A stretch of 28,039 bases of DNA from a virus, in the IMG/VR virus record IMGVR_UViG_3300044630_003729, positions 1-28,039 of that record. One strand, 5' to 3'. The position numbers were made by a program, and so were the translations under genes. Position 1 is the first letter of the stretch. Every line of letters begins with the position of its first letter. Below, piece after piece: positions 1-7,834 of the stretch. The notes below the pieces were generated by a model, which was not told the origin of the DNA, ran no database searches, and saw only the letters and a list, made by a program, of their open reading frames with translations.

Positions 1-284
1 AAATGCGCGGACAAGCCCTGCTACAACTCAGTCAAATCGGACTGCAATTCGACGAATCAAAATCGCAGAACCCTTTTGCGTATTATACTGCCGCTATCAC
101 TAATAGCTTTACTCGCATCCTGAACATCGAAAAGAAAAATCAAAACATACGTGATGACATTCTTGAAATCAATGGATTAAATCCCAGTTGGACTCGGCAA
201 AACTCCGGCAGCAAAAGCATGGCTGCCATGTCCGGACCGGTTGTGTCAAGCCTGGATGATGTAGTAAACTCACTAGATGACTAA
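1..284 (+). CDS. gp55: Late-transcription sigma factor gp55, C-terminal part (5' end outside window)
   Basis: The frame is open from the window edge (in frame from base 3), so only the last ~93 residues are present. The stretch FAYYTAAITNSFTRILN followed by EKKNQNIRDDIL is the signature of the C-terminal part of gp55, the T4-type sigma factor. In T4, gp55 directs host RNA polymerase to late promoters (TATAAATA) together with gp33 and the sliding clamp gp45. The assignment fits the window: motifs ending in TAAATA precede most structural genes, and gp55 lies directly upstream of gp47 as in related phages. Its stop overlaps the start of gp47 by 8 bases. The tail after WTRQNSGS is low-complexity and probably disordered. 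Confidence 0.82.
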   Translation, partial: MRGQALLQLSQIGLQFDESKSQNPFAYYTAAITNSFTRILNIEKKNQNIRDDILEINGLNPSWTRQNSGSKSMAAMSGPVVSSLDDVVNSLDD

Positions 285-1293
285 TCTATTTCGCAAAGCC
301 GCAGTATTCACCGACATACACTTTGGTCTCAAGTCCAACAGCACGTTACACAACGAAGACTGTTTGGCTTTTGTAAAATGGGCCACTGCCAAGGCCCAGG
401 AACAAGGCTGCGAAACTTGTTTGTTCCTGGGCGACTGGCACAACCATCGTGCCAGTATCAACATTGTGACCTTGAACTACAGCCTACGAGCGTTGGAGCA
501 CATGAATGATAATTTTGAACGTGTGTACTTTATTCCTGGCAACCACGATCTATATTATCGCGACAAGCGCGATATTCAAAGCGTAGAGTTTGCAAAACAC
601 CTGCCCCGTGTGGAAATCTGCAACAACTGGTTCAGTCATGGCAATGTCACTATTGCCCCTTGGTTATGTGGTGACGATCACAAACGGTTGGCTGCCATGA
701 GTGGTCAATATTTGTTTGGACACTTTGAACTGCCAGGTTATCTCATGAATGCCATGGTGGCCATGCCAGATCATGGCGACATCAAACGCGAAGATCTATC
801 TGGATTTGATCATGTGTTTACCGGACACTTTCACAAGCGGCAGACCAAACAAAATATTACCTATATTGGCAACTGTTTTCCGCACAATTATGCCGATGCA
901 GGTGACGATGAACGCGGCATGATGACACTGGAGTGGGGCCAAGAACCTGAGTATCATGCTTGGCCAGATCAGCCCACGTATCGTGTGTACAGCTTGGCCA
1001 ACTTGATTGACAATGCTGCTGCTCTACTACGCCCCAAAATGCATGTGCGAGTAGAGCTAGACATTGATATCAGTTACGAAGAAGCCAACTTTATCAAAGA
1101 AACGTTTATTCAGCAGTACAACCTTCGTGAGATGAGTTTGATTCCTTCCAAGCGTGGCGATGTGGAACACGATGCTGCCCCGGGCGAAGTCACATTCGAA
1201 AGTGTGGACCAAATTGTAACTGATCAAATTACCAACATCGAGTCAGAATTCTACGACTCAAAACTGCTGCTGCAAATTTATCAGAATTTATGA
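277..1293 (+). CDS. gp47: Recombination endonuclease subunit gp47 (Mre11-like phosphoesterase)
   Basis: At 338 residues this has the usual gp47 length (T4: 339). It carries the ordered metallophosphoesterase motifs of Mre11/SbcD: FTDIH (D13, H15), LGDWH (D53), GNHD (N89-D91) and GHFH (H184, H186), which bind the two metal ions. With gp46 it forms the SbcCD/Mre11-Rad50-type nuclease that resects DNA ends for recombination-dependent replication and, in T4, helps degrade host DNA. The ATG overlaps the gp55 stop and no strong Shine-Dalgarno sequence is visible, so translation is probably coupled. In T4 only small genes separate 47 and 46; here about 3.5 kb of foreign-looking genes does, and the first of them overlaps gp47 by ATGA. 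Confidence 0.95.
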   Translation: MTNLFRKAAVFTDIHFGLKSNSTLHNEDCLAFVKWATAKAQEQGCETCLFLGDWHNHRASINIVTLNYSLRALEHMNDNFERVYFIPGNHDLYYRDKRDIQSVEFAKHLPRVEICNNWFSHGNVTIAPWLCGDDHKRLAAMSGQYLFGHFELPGYLMNAMVAMPDHGDIKREDLSGFDHVFTGHFHKRQTKQNITYIGNCFPHNYADAGDDERGMMTLEWGQEPEYHAWPDQPTYRVYSLANLIDNAAALLRPKMHVRVELDIDISYEEANFIKETFIQQYNLREMSLIPSKRGDVEHDAAPGEVTFESVDQIVTDQITNIESEFYDSKLLLQIYQNL

Positions 1294-2474
1294 TCTACAA
1301 CAAAAACAACAGTCATGATCAACTTAGGTCTGTTGTTCTAGGGCAGTACTACACTGCTGATTATTTTCAAGAAATTGATGCTGGAGAAATAAGACAACCT
1401 CTCCAACAGATTGCCAATGAAATCCAAGAAGATCTTGATGGGTTCAAGTGTTTTTTAGAATCAAATGGTGTGACAGTGATTCGTCCTGAATTGCCCAGCT
1501 ATGATGAATTTTGGCAGCATCATGCAACCACCGGACAATTTTTAGAACCTCCACTTATGCCTCGCAATTGTCACACTGTGATTGGAAACACAATGTATCA
1601 ATTGTTTCATGACAATCGCATGATAGATCAATGTTTGCAGCAGCTTGATCCCAACATTAAAAATCTTGTAGAGTCTAATAGAAATTATTTTGATCAGGAA
1701 ATTTCCAAACATACTGATTGTTTTCGAGCTGATCAAAACACATGGTATCGTCAGCAAAAATACCAAGAGCTGGCCGGACCTGACTGGCCAACATTTCACG
1801 ATTATGTACAAGGGGCCAGGTCACAAATCCCTGAGATTCAAAAAGAACTGCAGGAATTCAACAGTGTGTTGCACTACAATTCCAGTGATTTTGTGCCCAT
1901 CGAAGGACCAAATTTATTTGTTACTGACCTGGGACTGGTGGTTGACTCCAACGAATACTGCGATTATACCAGTTGGTTACAACAGCATGTTGATTATTCT
2001 GGCAGCATTATAAAAATAAACACAGGCGCTTCGCACACCGATGGATGTTTTGCAATACTAGGGCATCAATTGATTTTGGGAATTGATCCATTGATAGACT
2101 ATCAAGCAGCTTTTCCCAACCATACCGTGATTGCAGTTCCTCCAGAAAATTACATGCACTCGATCAATGGATACAAAATCATGAAGCAATCAGTGCAAGG
2201 TAGATGGTGGGTTCCCGGACAAGAACACAATCAAAATTTTATCAACTACGTTGAAAAATATCTCACTGACTGGACCGGACATGTTTACGAATCTGTATTT
2301 GATGTCAATGTGCTCAGCATCAATCCCGACACTGTATGTGTGACCGGAGACAATCCTGAAATATTAAATCAACTGAATAAGAATGGAGTTGAACCTGTGA
2401 TCATTCCTTGGAGGCATAGGTTTTTTGTCGACGGCGGACTGCACTGTATTACTCTGGATCTTCGGAGAGACTGA
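1290..2474 (+). CDS. Guanidino-group modifying enzyme (amidinotransferase / deiminase fold)
   Basis: This 394-residue protein starts at an ATGA overlap with the gp47 stop. Seen: PPLMPRNCHTVIGNTMY (a block resembling the PRD-type segment of glycine/inosamine amidinotransferases), IEGPN with E205, HTDG with H249 and D251, and GGLHC near the C terminus with C386. The family (amidinotransferases, arginine deiminases, dimethylarginine dimethylaminohydrolases) uses an acidic residue, a His in HxD and a Cys in GGxxC to attack the guanidinium carbon of arginine-like substrates. All three catalytic positions appear present, so I infer an active enzyme. Whether it transfers the amidino group or hydrolyses it cannot be told from sequence. 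It heads a chain of tightly packed accessory genes that includes a radical SAM enzyme. Confidence 0.72.
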   Translation: MIYNKNNSHDQLRSVVLGQYYTADYFQEIDAGEIRQPLQQIANEIQEDLDGFKCFLESNGVTVIRPELPSYDEFWQHHATTGQFLEPPLMPRNCHTVIGNTMYQLFHDNRMIDQCLQQLDPNIKNLVESNRNYFDQEISKHTDCFRADQNTWYRQQKYQELAGPDWPTFHDYVQGARSQIPEIQKELQEFNSVLHYNSSDFVPIEGPNLFVTDLGLVVDSNEYCDYTSWLQQHVDYSGSIIKINTGASHTDGCFAILGHQLILGIDPLIDYQAAFPNHTVIAVPPENYMHSINGYKIMKQSVQGRWWVPGQEHNQNFINYVEKYLTDWTGHVYESVFDVNVLSINPDTVCVTGDNPEILNQLNKNGVEPVIIPWRHRFFVDGGLHCITLDLRRD

Positions 2475-2475
2475 C

Positions 2476-3318
2476 ATGTATGACAACAAAAACATTGTGT
2501 GTGTTTGGTACCCCAGCGGAGGATTTGGAAATTTTATCAATGCCACATTGACTTTGCACGGTGTAAATTTTGTTCGTCCAGATAAAACACACTACAAATT
2601 TGGGGGCAATGGCGACAGCCACGATATTGGTTTTACTGCGCCGTTTTTTTGTGTTGATGACTACTTTTTTGATTTTAATTCTTCAGACAAAAATTATGTG
2701 GTGTTGGTTGATAATGGTATTGTCAATGAGTCTAAAAATTTTGCTGACTATTTTCCTAATTCTAAAATAATCAAAGTATCATACAGTCACAAAACTTGGC
2801 CTATTGTGGCATACACTTCCATACACAAAGCTATGAATTCGTCGATCAATATTGAGTTAAAAGTTGATCAAGATTTATGGCCCAATCAGCAGAATTGGTC
2901 ACAGCGAGAAAAATATTTTTTGTTTTTGTGCGAGCATCATTATCGATCAATGTGGAAACCTGAATCAGGATTTTGTAATTTATTGGTCGACGACCTTTTG
3001 GACTATCAAGGGTTTCGCAATCAGCTTGCAGAGTTTGGTATTTTGACAACAGATTTTTCTCAGCTGTGGGACACTTGGTTTAGTGTCAACCAACAGTATA
3101 TTGCCCCAGTTATTTTTGGGCAAAAGGTAATAAATGCTGTGGTTGATCAACAAAGTATGGATTTATCACAATGCAAAGATCTTTGGACTCAGGCAGTGGT
3201 CAATTACATGATCTGGAATCAATTTGGCTGTGTTGTTCCAGCAAATGATTTTGCCGATTGGTTTGTCAACAGTGACCAGATCGTCACGTTGCTGGCGGAA
3301 AACAATGCACTGTATTGA
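2476..3318 (+). CDS. Unknown 280-residue protein with N-terminal glycine-rich loop
   Basis: The ATG at 2476 lies one base after the upstream stop. An in-frame extension back to 2425 would overlap that gene and is not needed. The N terminus, IVCVWYPSGGFGNFINATL, is a beta strand, a glycine-rich loop and a helix, as in P-loop or sulfotransferase-like proteins, but a full Walker A motif (GxxxxGK[ST]) is absent. The rest is rich in aromatic residues (W, F, Y) with no recognisable catalytic motif. The gene is clearly AT-richer than gp47/gp46 (one sampled 60-base line is about 27% GC against about 38% in gp47), which suggests recent acquisition. The next gene overlaps its 3' end by 14 bases. Function unknown; a nucleotide- or sulfonucleotide-binding role is only a guess. 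Confidence 0.6.
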   Translation: MYDNKNIVCVWYPSGGFGNFINATLTLHGVNFVRPDKTHYKFGGNGDSHDIGFTAPFFCVDDYFFDFNSSDKNYVVLVDNGIVNESKNFADYFPNSKIIKVSYSHKTWPIVAYTSIHKAMNSSINIELKVDQDLWPNQQNWSQREKYFLFLCEHHYRSMWKPESGFCNLLVDDLLDYQGFRNQLAEFGILTTDFSQLWDTWFSVNQQYIAPVIFGQKVINAVVDQQSMDLSQCKDLWTQAVVNYMIWNQFGCVVPANDFADWFVNSDQIVTLLAENNALY

Positions 3319-4135
3319 TCGTCTTGACGTTATGATTGCATATTCTTGCAATCTTGCCTGTCGCGGTTGCATCAGTATCAGCGATCAGGTTCGAGACGGG
3401 GTTGAACCTTTTGAAAATCTTGTTGCTGAGCTGGATCGATGGAAAACATTGATTGTTCCCGGGGTAACAGCTATTTTTGGAGGAGAACCTTGTTTACATC
3501 CAAAATTGGTAGAAATATGTCAGCATGTGAGAACTGTCTGGCCTGACACTGTCATAAGACTGATTACCAATGGCTATCTACTGGACAATTTTGATGCCGA
3601 GCACTGGTTCAATCTAGGCAAACTTGAAATTCAAGTGAGTGTACATCGCAAAGATCACGAGCAGGTGTTGAATCAAAAAATAAAAAATATTTTATCTAAA
3701 CGCAAGGCCTGGCGCATCAGTACGCATCAGTCTACTGGGGAACACAAGCAGATGCAATGGCAGTATGACTCAGTTTCTATTTACAAAAGTATCTTTAAAG
3801 AATTTGTAGTTCCTTATCAACAGCACAACAACCAATTGTTGCCCTGGAACAGTGATCCTGTTGAGTCTCATAAAATTTGCGGTGCTGCCAATACTCCTGT
3901 GCTGTACAAAGGTAAATTATACAAGTGCCCTGCGGTGGCCAATGTCATAGACATTACCAAACAAAATTGGTTTAATTATCAGGCAATTGACATAGATGGC
4001 GACCTGGGTGGATTTGTTCAGTCAATAGGAGTTCCTGAACCAGTATGTGGTCAATGTCCCAATCGAGCACAGGCAGTAGTGATTGATCACTTTGATAAAA
4101 AAAATGTTGTTGTCAGACAAAAAAATATTAACTAG
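3305..4135 (+). CDS. Radical SAM enzyme
   Basis: The start is ATG 3305, inside the end of the previous gene, giving 276 residues. It has the radical SAM signature CNLACRGC (C15, C19, C22), whose three cysteines hold the [4Fe-4S] cluster that cleaves S-adenosylmethionine, and a GGEP motif (G59-P62) that contacts SAM. RLITNGYLL is the following conserved beta strand. Further cysteines in the C-terminal half (KIC, YKC, then VCGQC) look like ligands for an auxiliary cluster of the SPASM/twitch type. It is distinct from the two tandem radical SAM genes after gp46, which lack a classic GGEP. Substrate unknown. Gene packing suggests it works with the guanidino-modifying enzyme and the SGNH-like protein. 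QueE- or peptide-modifying-type activities cannot be excluded. Confidence 0.82.
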   Translation: MHCIDRLDVMIAYSCNLACRGCISISDQVRDGVEPFENLVAELDRWKTLIVPGVTAIFGGEPCLHPKLVEICQHVRTVWPDTVIRLITNGYLLDNFDAEHWFNLGKLEIQVSVHRKDHEQVLNQKIKNILSKRKAWRISTHQSTGEHKQMQWQYDSVSIYKSIFKEFVVPYQQHNNQLLPWNSDPVESHKICGAANTPVLYKGKLYKCPAVANVIDITKQNWFNYQAIDIDGDLGGFVQSIGVPEPVCGQCPNRAQAVVIDHFDKKNVVVRQKNIN

Positions 4136-4820
4136 TGGCTGTGGAGTCAGTTGGGGCGGGCAAGTTAAAAAAACCTGGATCAACATACTCAAGACTGTGG
4201 GTGCTGATATTGTGGATGTTGGCGGTCCTGCTGTGAGCAATCAATGGATACTGAATCGAGTCATTGATTATTTGATACATTATTCAGATATCAGTCATGT
4301 GGTGATTCAATTAACCAGTCTAGACAAACTTGATGTAGAAGTAGATGCTGAACGCATGGCTGAGTTGGTTGAACCAGACACTGCTCGTAACTTTACCATA
4401 CATGGAGTATGGCCCAGCAGTGGCAGTCTAGATCATCCTGCAAAGCAATTGTGGGCCAAATGGTTATCTAGTCCAGGATTAGAAATGCAGGACATAACAA
4501 ATAAATTAGTTTTGCTAGATCATTGGTGTCGAACACACAATATTGTGTTGACAGTATTTCAAGGGTATGATCTACCCTGGACTGCAGATCAAAAACTGAT
4601 GTTATCATCAATTTTAGATACTGATATAGAACCTGCAGCAATGGCCTATGTAAACTCTCAATATTACCAATGGCACGATCATCACAATCAAAATACTGTG
4701 CCATGTTTAGAATATCAATTTGATCTGGCACTGTCAGTGGCTCAAAAACTTGATCAGACTGCAGCCGATCGTGTCAAGCAGTTACGCGATCAATATTTTA
4801 CCAAGCACCGTGCTACATAA
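4104..4820 (+). CDS. SGNH/GDSL-like protein (tentative)
   Basis: I chose ATG 4104 (238 residues) over an in-frame TTG at 4083. Either start overlaps the radical SAM gene, and no strong ribosome site decides it. The N terminus ILTSGCGVSWGG, then GADIVDVGGPAVSNQ and VVIQLTSLDKLD, follows the block I / block II-III layout of SGNH hydrolase-like proteins found in marine phages, with a degenerate first block (GCGVS where GDS is usual). If catalytic, the Ser of GCGVS would be the nucleophile. This is inference from pattern only. It is the last gene of the cassette inserted between gp47 and gp46; a 64-base gap with a promoter follows. Confidence 0.5.
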   Translation: MLLSDKKILTSGCGVSWGGQVKKTWINILKTVGADIVDVGGPAVSNQWILNRVIDYLIHYSDISHVVIQLTSLDKLDVEVDAERMAELVEPDTARNFTIHGVWPSSGSLDHPAKQLWAKWLSSPGLEMQDITNKLVLLDHWCRTHNIVLTVFQGYDLPWTADQKLMLSSILDTDIEPAAMAYVNSQYYQWHDHHNQNTVPCLEYQFDLALSVAQKLDQTAADRVKQLRDQYFTKHRAT

Positions 4821-4832
4821 TGCTCAAATTGT

Positions 4833-4861
4833 TTTACTTTTGCAAACGTTGTTGTTATAAT
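4833..4861 (+). promoter_or_regulatory. sigma70-like (early) promoter for gp46
   Basis: A perfect -10 box TATAAT (4856-4861) lies 17 bases after TTTACT (4833-4838), a 4/6 match to TTGACA. This is the only sizeable gap on the + strand between 277 and 8838, and it sits 23 bases upstream of the gp46 start codon. It would let gp46 and the downstream radical SAM pair be transcribed early by the unmodified host polymerase, independently of read-through from gp55/gp47. Confidence 0.6.
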
Positions 4862-4884
4862 GAGCAATCCATTGGAGCCTTGAT

Positions 4885-6966
4885 TTGATTCAAATTAAAA
4901 AATTAACTGTTCGAAATTTTATGAGCGTGGGCAATGCCACACAAGGCATTGACTTTGATCGTCAAGACCTTACCCTAGTACTGGGCGAAAATCTAGACCT
5001 CGGCGGCGATGGCAGTAGAAACGGCACGGGCAAAACCACAATCATCAATGCTTTGAGTTATGCTCTTTATGGCAATGCTCTTTCAAACATTCGCAAGGAT
5101 AATCTTGTGAACAAAACCAACAACAAGGGCATGTTGGTGGGTCTGGAATTTTCAGCAGGCGGGCACAACTACAGAATCGAACGAGGTCGTAAGCCCAACG
5201 TGTTGAAGTTCTATGTCAATAATGAAGACAAAAGCGTCACAGACGATGCTCAAGGAGACAGTCGCGAAACTCAAGAAGCCATTGAGCGTTTGTTGGGCAT
5301 GAGTCACGACATGTTCAAACATATCTTGGCGTTGAACACTTACACTGAACCGTTTTTGAGTCTGAAAGCCAATGAACAGCGTACCATTATTGAGCAGTTG
5401 TTGGGCATTACTTTGTTGAGTGAACGTGCTGAACGCATTAAAGAACTCAACAAAGCCACCAAGGATGCCATCACCTCAGAAGAGTTTAGAGTACGTGCTG
5501 TGCAAGAAGCCAACAAACGCATTGAAGAACAAGTAGAAAGTCTCAAACGCAGGCAAGTGCTGTGGCAAAAAAAATACGACAGTGATCTTGCTTATCTTGT
5601 GTCACAGTATGACGATTTGGTGGTGGTAGACATCGATGCCGAACTACGTGCTCACCAGGCCTTGGCCATCTGGACCGAACGCAAAAAACAAGCAGACGCC
5701 CGTGTCAAAATGTTGGCGTTTCAAACAGCATGGCAACAAACACAAGCCAAGGAAATTGCTGCTTTGCAAGACAGTTACAACAAACTCAGTCACATTGACA
5801 TTGCCGCTGAACTCAAAGCACACCAAGACTTGGCTGCATACAATCAACGGGCCAAGGACATTGCTGAACTTGAAAAACTCATTGCAAGATGTGTAGCAGA
5901 CGAAGCCCGAGAACTAAAAACTTCTGACAAACTCCGGGCAGAAATTGCTGAACTAGAAGCGCACAAGTGTTATGCCTGTGGTCAAGAGTTTCACGACGGT
6001 GCTCACGAAAGTGTGTTAGAAGCCAAGCGTAAATTGCTACAAGAATCAGCATTGCAATACTTGGCCACCAATGGCCAGTGGATAGAAAACACAGACGCAT
6101 TGTTAAAATTAGGCGAACTGGGCACTCGGCCCACAACACATTATCAAACCGAAGCCGAAGCCATTCGTCACAGCAGTGAAGTAGAAAACGTACAACAAAA
6201 AATTGCAGACAAACAAGCAGAAGTCAATCCTTATGCCGAACACCTGGCTGATACTGTAGCAGAAGACCCAGGAGCAGCACCTGTCACACACTACGATACC
6301 GAAGCCAAAGCAGTCAAACACTCCACCATGGTCAGCAGCTTGTTGCAACAGATCACTAACAAGCATGCAGAAACTGATCCTTATGCTGAACAAATTGTAG
6401 ACATGCAACAAACAGCCATGCAAGAAATCTCATATGAGCAGCTCAATGAACTGGTTCGGGTGCAAGACCATCAGGAGTTCTTGCTCAAATTGTTGACTTC
6501 TAAAGATTCATTTATTCGCAAAAAGATCATTGACCAAAACTTGAGTTATCTCAACAGCAGACTCACACACTACCTGGATCGCATTGGTTTGCCACATACC
6601 GTGACATTCCAAAACGACCTTACGGTGCTGATTGAAGAACTGGGTCGTGAACTAGACTTTGACAATCTCAGCCGCGGTGAACGTAATAGACTGATTCTTT
6701 CTATGAGTTGGGCATTTCGAGATGTGTTTGAAAGCCTGTATCAACCCATCAACTTGTTGTTTATTGACGAACTGATTGATTCGGGTCTAGACACTGCGGG
6801 TATGGAAAGCAGTTTGGCCATTCTCAAACAAATGAGCCGCGAACGCCACAAAAGCGTTTGGCTTGTGAGTCACCGTGATGAGCTAGCAGGACGTGTGGAA
6901 AACATCATGCGAGTGGTCAAAGAAAACGGTTTTACTAGCTACAATACGGATGTAGATCGTGCGTGA
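4885..6966 (+). CDS. gp46: Recombination endonuclease subunit gp46 (Rad50/SbcC-like ATPase)
   Basis: The start is a TTG, supported by GGAG at 4874-4877 seven bases upstream and by the family N terminus (MIQIKKLTVRNFMSVG). Seen: Walker A SRNGTGKTT with K50, a zinc hook CYACG (C362, C365) at the tip of the coiled coil, the ABC signature LSRGERNR (about 595-602), Walker B LLFIDE (D628, E629), and a D-loop/H-loop (SHRDE) near the end. It partners gp47 in end resection. At 693 residues it is longer than T4 gp46 (560). The extra length lies in the coiled coil, where two segments are duplicated (residues ~249/~305 and ~416/~466). The stop overlaps the next gene's GTG start by 8 bases. Confidence 0.95.
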   Translation: MIQIKKLTVRNFMSVGNATQGIDFDRQDLTLVLGENLDLGGDGSRNGTGKTTIINALSYALYGNALSNIRKDNLVNKTNNKGMLVGLEFSAGGHNYRIERGRKPNVLKFYVNNEDKSVTDDAQGDSRETQEAIERLLGMSHDMFKHILALNTYTEPFLSLKANEQRTIIEQLLGITLLSERAERIKELNKATKDAITSEEFRVRAVQEANKRIEEQVESLKRRQVLWQKKYDSDLAYLVSQYDDLVVVDIDAELRAHQALAIWTERKKQADARVKMLAFQTAWQQTQAKEIAALQDSYNKLSHIDIAAELKAHQDLAAYNQRAKDIAELEKLIARCVADEARELKTSDKLRAEIAELEAHKCYACGQEFHDGAHESVLEAKRKLLQESALQYLATNGQWIENTDALLKLGELGTRPTTHYQTEAEAIRHSSEVENVQQKIADKQAEVNPYAEHLADTVAEDPGAAPVTHYDTEAKAVKHSTMVSSLLQQITNKHAETDPYAEQIVDMQQTAMQEISYEQLNELVRVQDHQEFLLKLLTSKDSFIRKKIIDQNLSYLNSRLTHYLDRIGLPHTVTFQNDLTVLIEELGRELDFDNLSRGERNRLILSMSWAFRDVFESLYQPINLLFIDELIDSGLDTAGMESSLAILKQMSRERHKSVWLVSHRDELAGRVENIMRVVKENGFTSYNTDVDRA
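5629..5880 (+). repeat. Diverged duplication in gp46 coiled coil (proximal arm)
   Basis: Residues 249 onward (DIDAELRAHQALA) and 305 onward (DIAAELKAHQDLA) are two copies of the same segment, offset by 56 residues, both followed by a charged helix. This is a protein-level repeat with diverged codons. It lies before the zinc hook, in the ascending arm of the coiled coil. Confidence 0.6.
6130..6408 (+). repeat. Duplicated ~43-residue segment in gp46 coiled coil (distal arm)
   Basis: Residues ~416-458 begin PTTHYQTEAEAIRHSS and residues ~466-508 begin PVTHYDTEAKAVKHST. The copies also share the later pattern NPYAEHLAD / DPYAEQIVD, and the offset is exactly 50 residues (150 bases). The match is uninterrupted at protein level. 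It lies just after the zinc hook, in the descending arm, so both arms carry an internal duplication. Confidence 0.75.
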
Positions 6967-7834
6967 CATAAAAGTACTGCATCTAGAACCAACTGACGTG
7001 TGTCAAGCTGCTTGTTCGTTGTGTCTAAGAGAAACGGACAAAGAATTCAACAAAAATTTGGCTACTCATTTGAGTATGGAACAAATTCTCAATGTATTTG
7101 ATCAAGAAAAAATCAAACAGCTGGACAAAATGTTCATGTGCGGAATTTATGGTGATCCTGCTGCTGGCAAACATACATTAGATATCTATCAAAAATTTAG
7201 ACAAATTAATTCAACTGTCACACTGGGCATGAATACCAACGGAGGGTTGCAAAATCAACAATGGTGGGAGCAACTGGCCAACACATTCAATCAACCTGGG
7301 GATTATGTTGTTTTTAGCATTGACGGTCTTGAAGACACCAATCACATGTATAGAAAAAATGTATCGTGGAAAAAAATAATGCAAAATGTTCAGGCATTTG
7401 TTAATGCAGGTGGATCAGCACACTGGGATATGTTGGTATATCAACACAACGAGCATCAAATTGACCATTGCAAGAATTTGGCCAAAGAAATGAAGTTCAG
7501 TTGGTTTCGTGCAAAGGTAAGCAAGAGACCTTTTATCAACGGGCTAGCAGCTCCGTCGATACTTCCAGTTGATTCGTTGATCACACTCACTGGCAATAAC
7601 AATATCATTGACTGTCATGCACTGATTGAAAAAAGTTTGTATATTGATGCTCGGGGACAAGTTAAACCTTGTTGTTGGTTAGGAGATTACAATACTCATA
7701 TTACGCAACTTGAACAAGTTGCAGTTACCTGGAACACCAACAGCCCGCATCCGGTATGTAAAAAATCTTGTTCAATATCAGGAGCTGGCACAGTGTTTAA
7801 GAATCAATGGCGTGTTGAGGAGCAGCTATGCTAG
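6959..7834 (+). CDS. Radical SAM / SPASM-like enzyme A
   Basis: The start is GTG 6959, overlapping the gp46 stop. The downstream motif CQAACSLC (C15, C19, C22) needs the frame to begin about here. This 291-residue protein has the radical SAM triad, a MCGIYGDPAAG segment in place of GGEP, the block FSIDGLEDTNHMYR, and a C-terminal cysteine-rich region: C219, then YIDARGQVKPCCW (C238, C239), then CKKSC (C267, C271). The CCW and final CxxxC pattern is typical of SPASM-like auxiliary cluster domains in enzymes that modify peptides or carbohydrates. Clear paralogue of the next gene, sharing the FSIDG, YR, YIDARG and CCW blocks at matching places. Substrate unknown. It sits in the gp46 transcription unit, so it is probably expressed early. 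Confidence 0.82.
   Translation: MRDIKVLHLEPTDVCQAACSLCLRETDKEFNKNLATHLSMEQILNVFDQEKIKQLDKMFMCGIYGDPAAGKHTLDIYQKFRQINSTVTLGMNTNGGLQNQQWWEQLANTFNQPGDYVVFSIDGLEDTNHMYRKNVSWKKIMQNVQAFVNAGGSAHWDMLVYQHNEHQIDHCKNLAKEMKFSWFRAKVSKRPFINGLAAPSILPVDSLITLTGNNNIIDCHALIEKSLYIDARGQVKPCCWLGDYNTHITQLEQVAVTWNTNSPHPVCKKSCSISGAGTVFKNQWRVEEQLC

Noticed and set aside
4083-4103. TTG 4083 as start of the SGNH-like protein
   Set aside because: It only adds seven residues of no family character and has no ribosome site; ATG 4104 is simpler.
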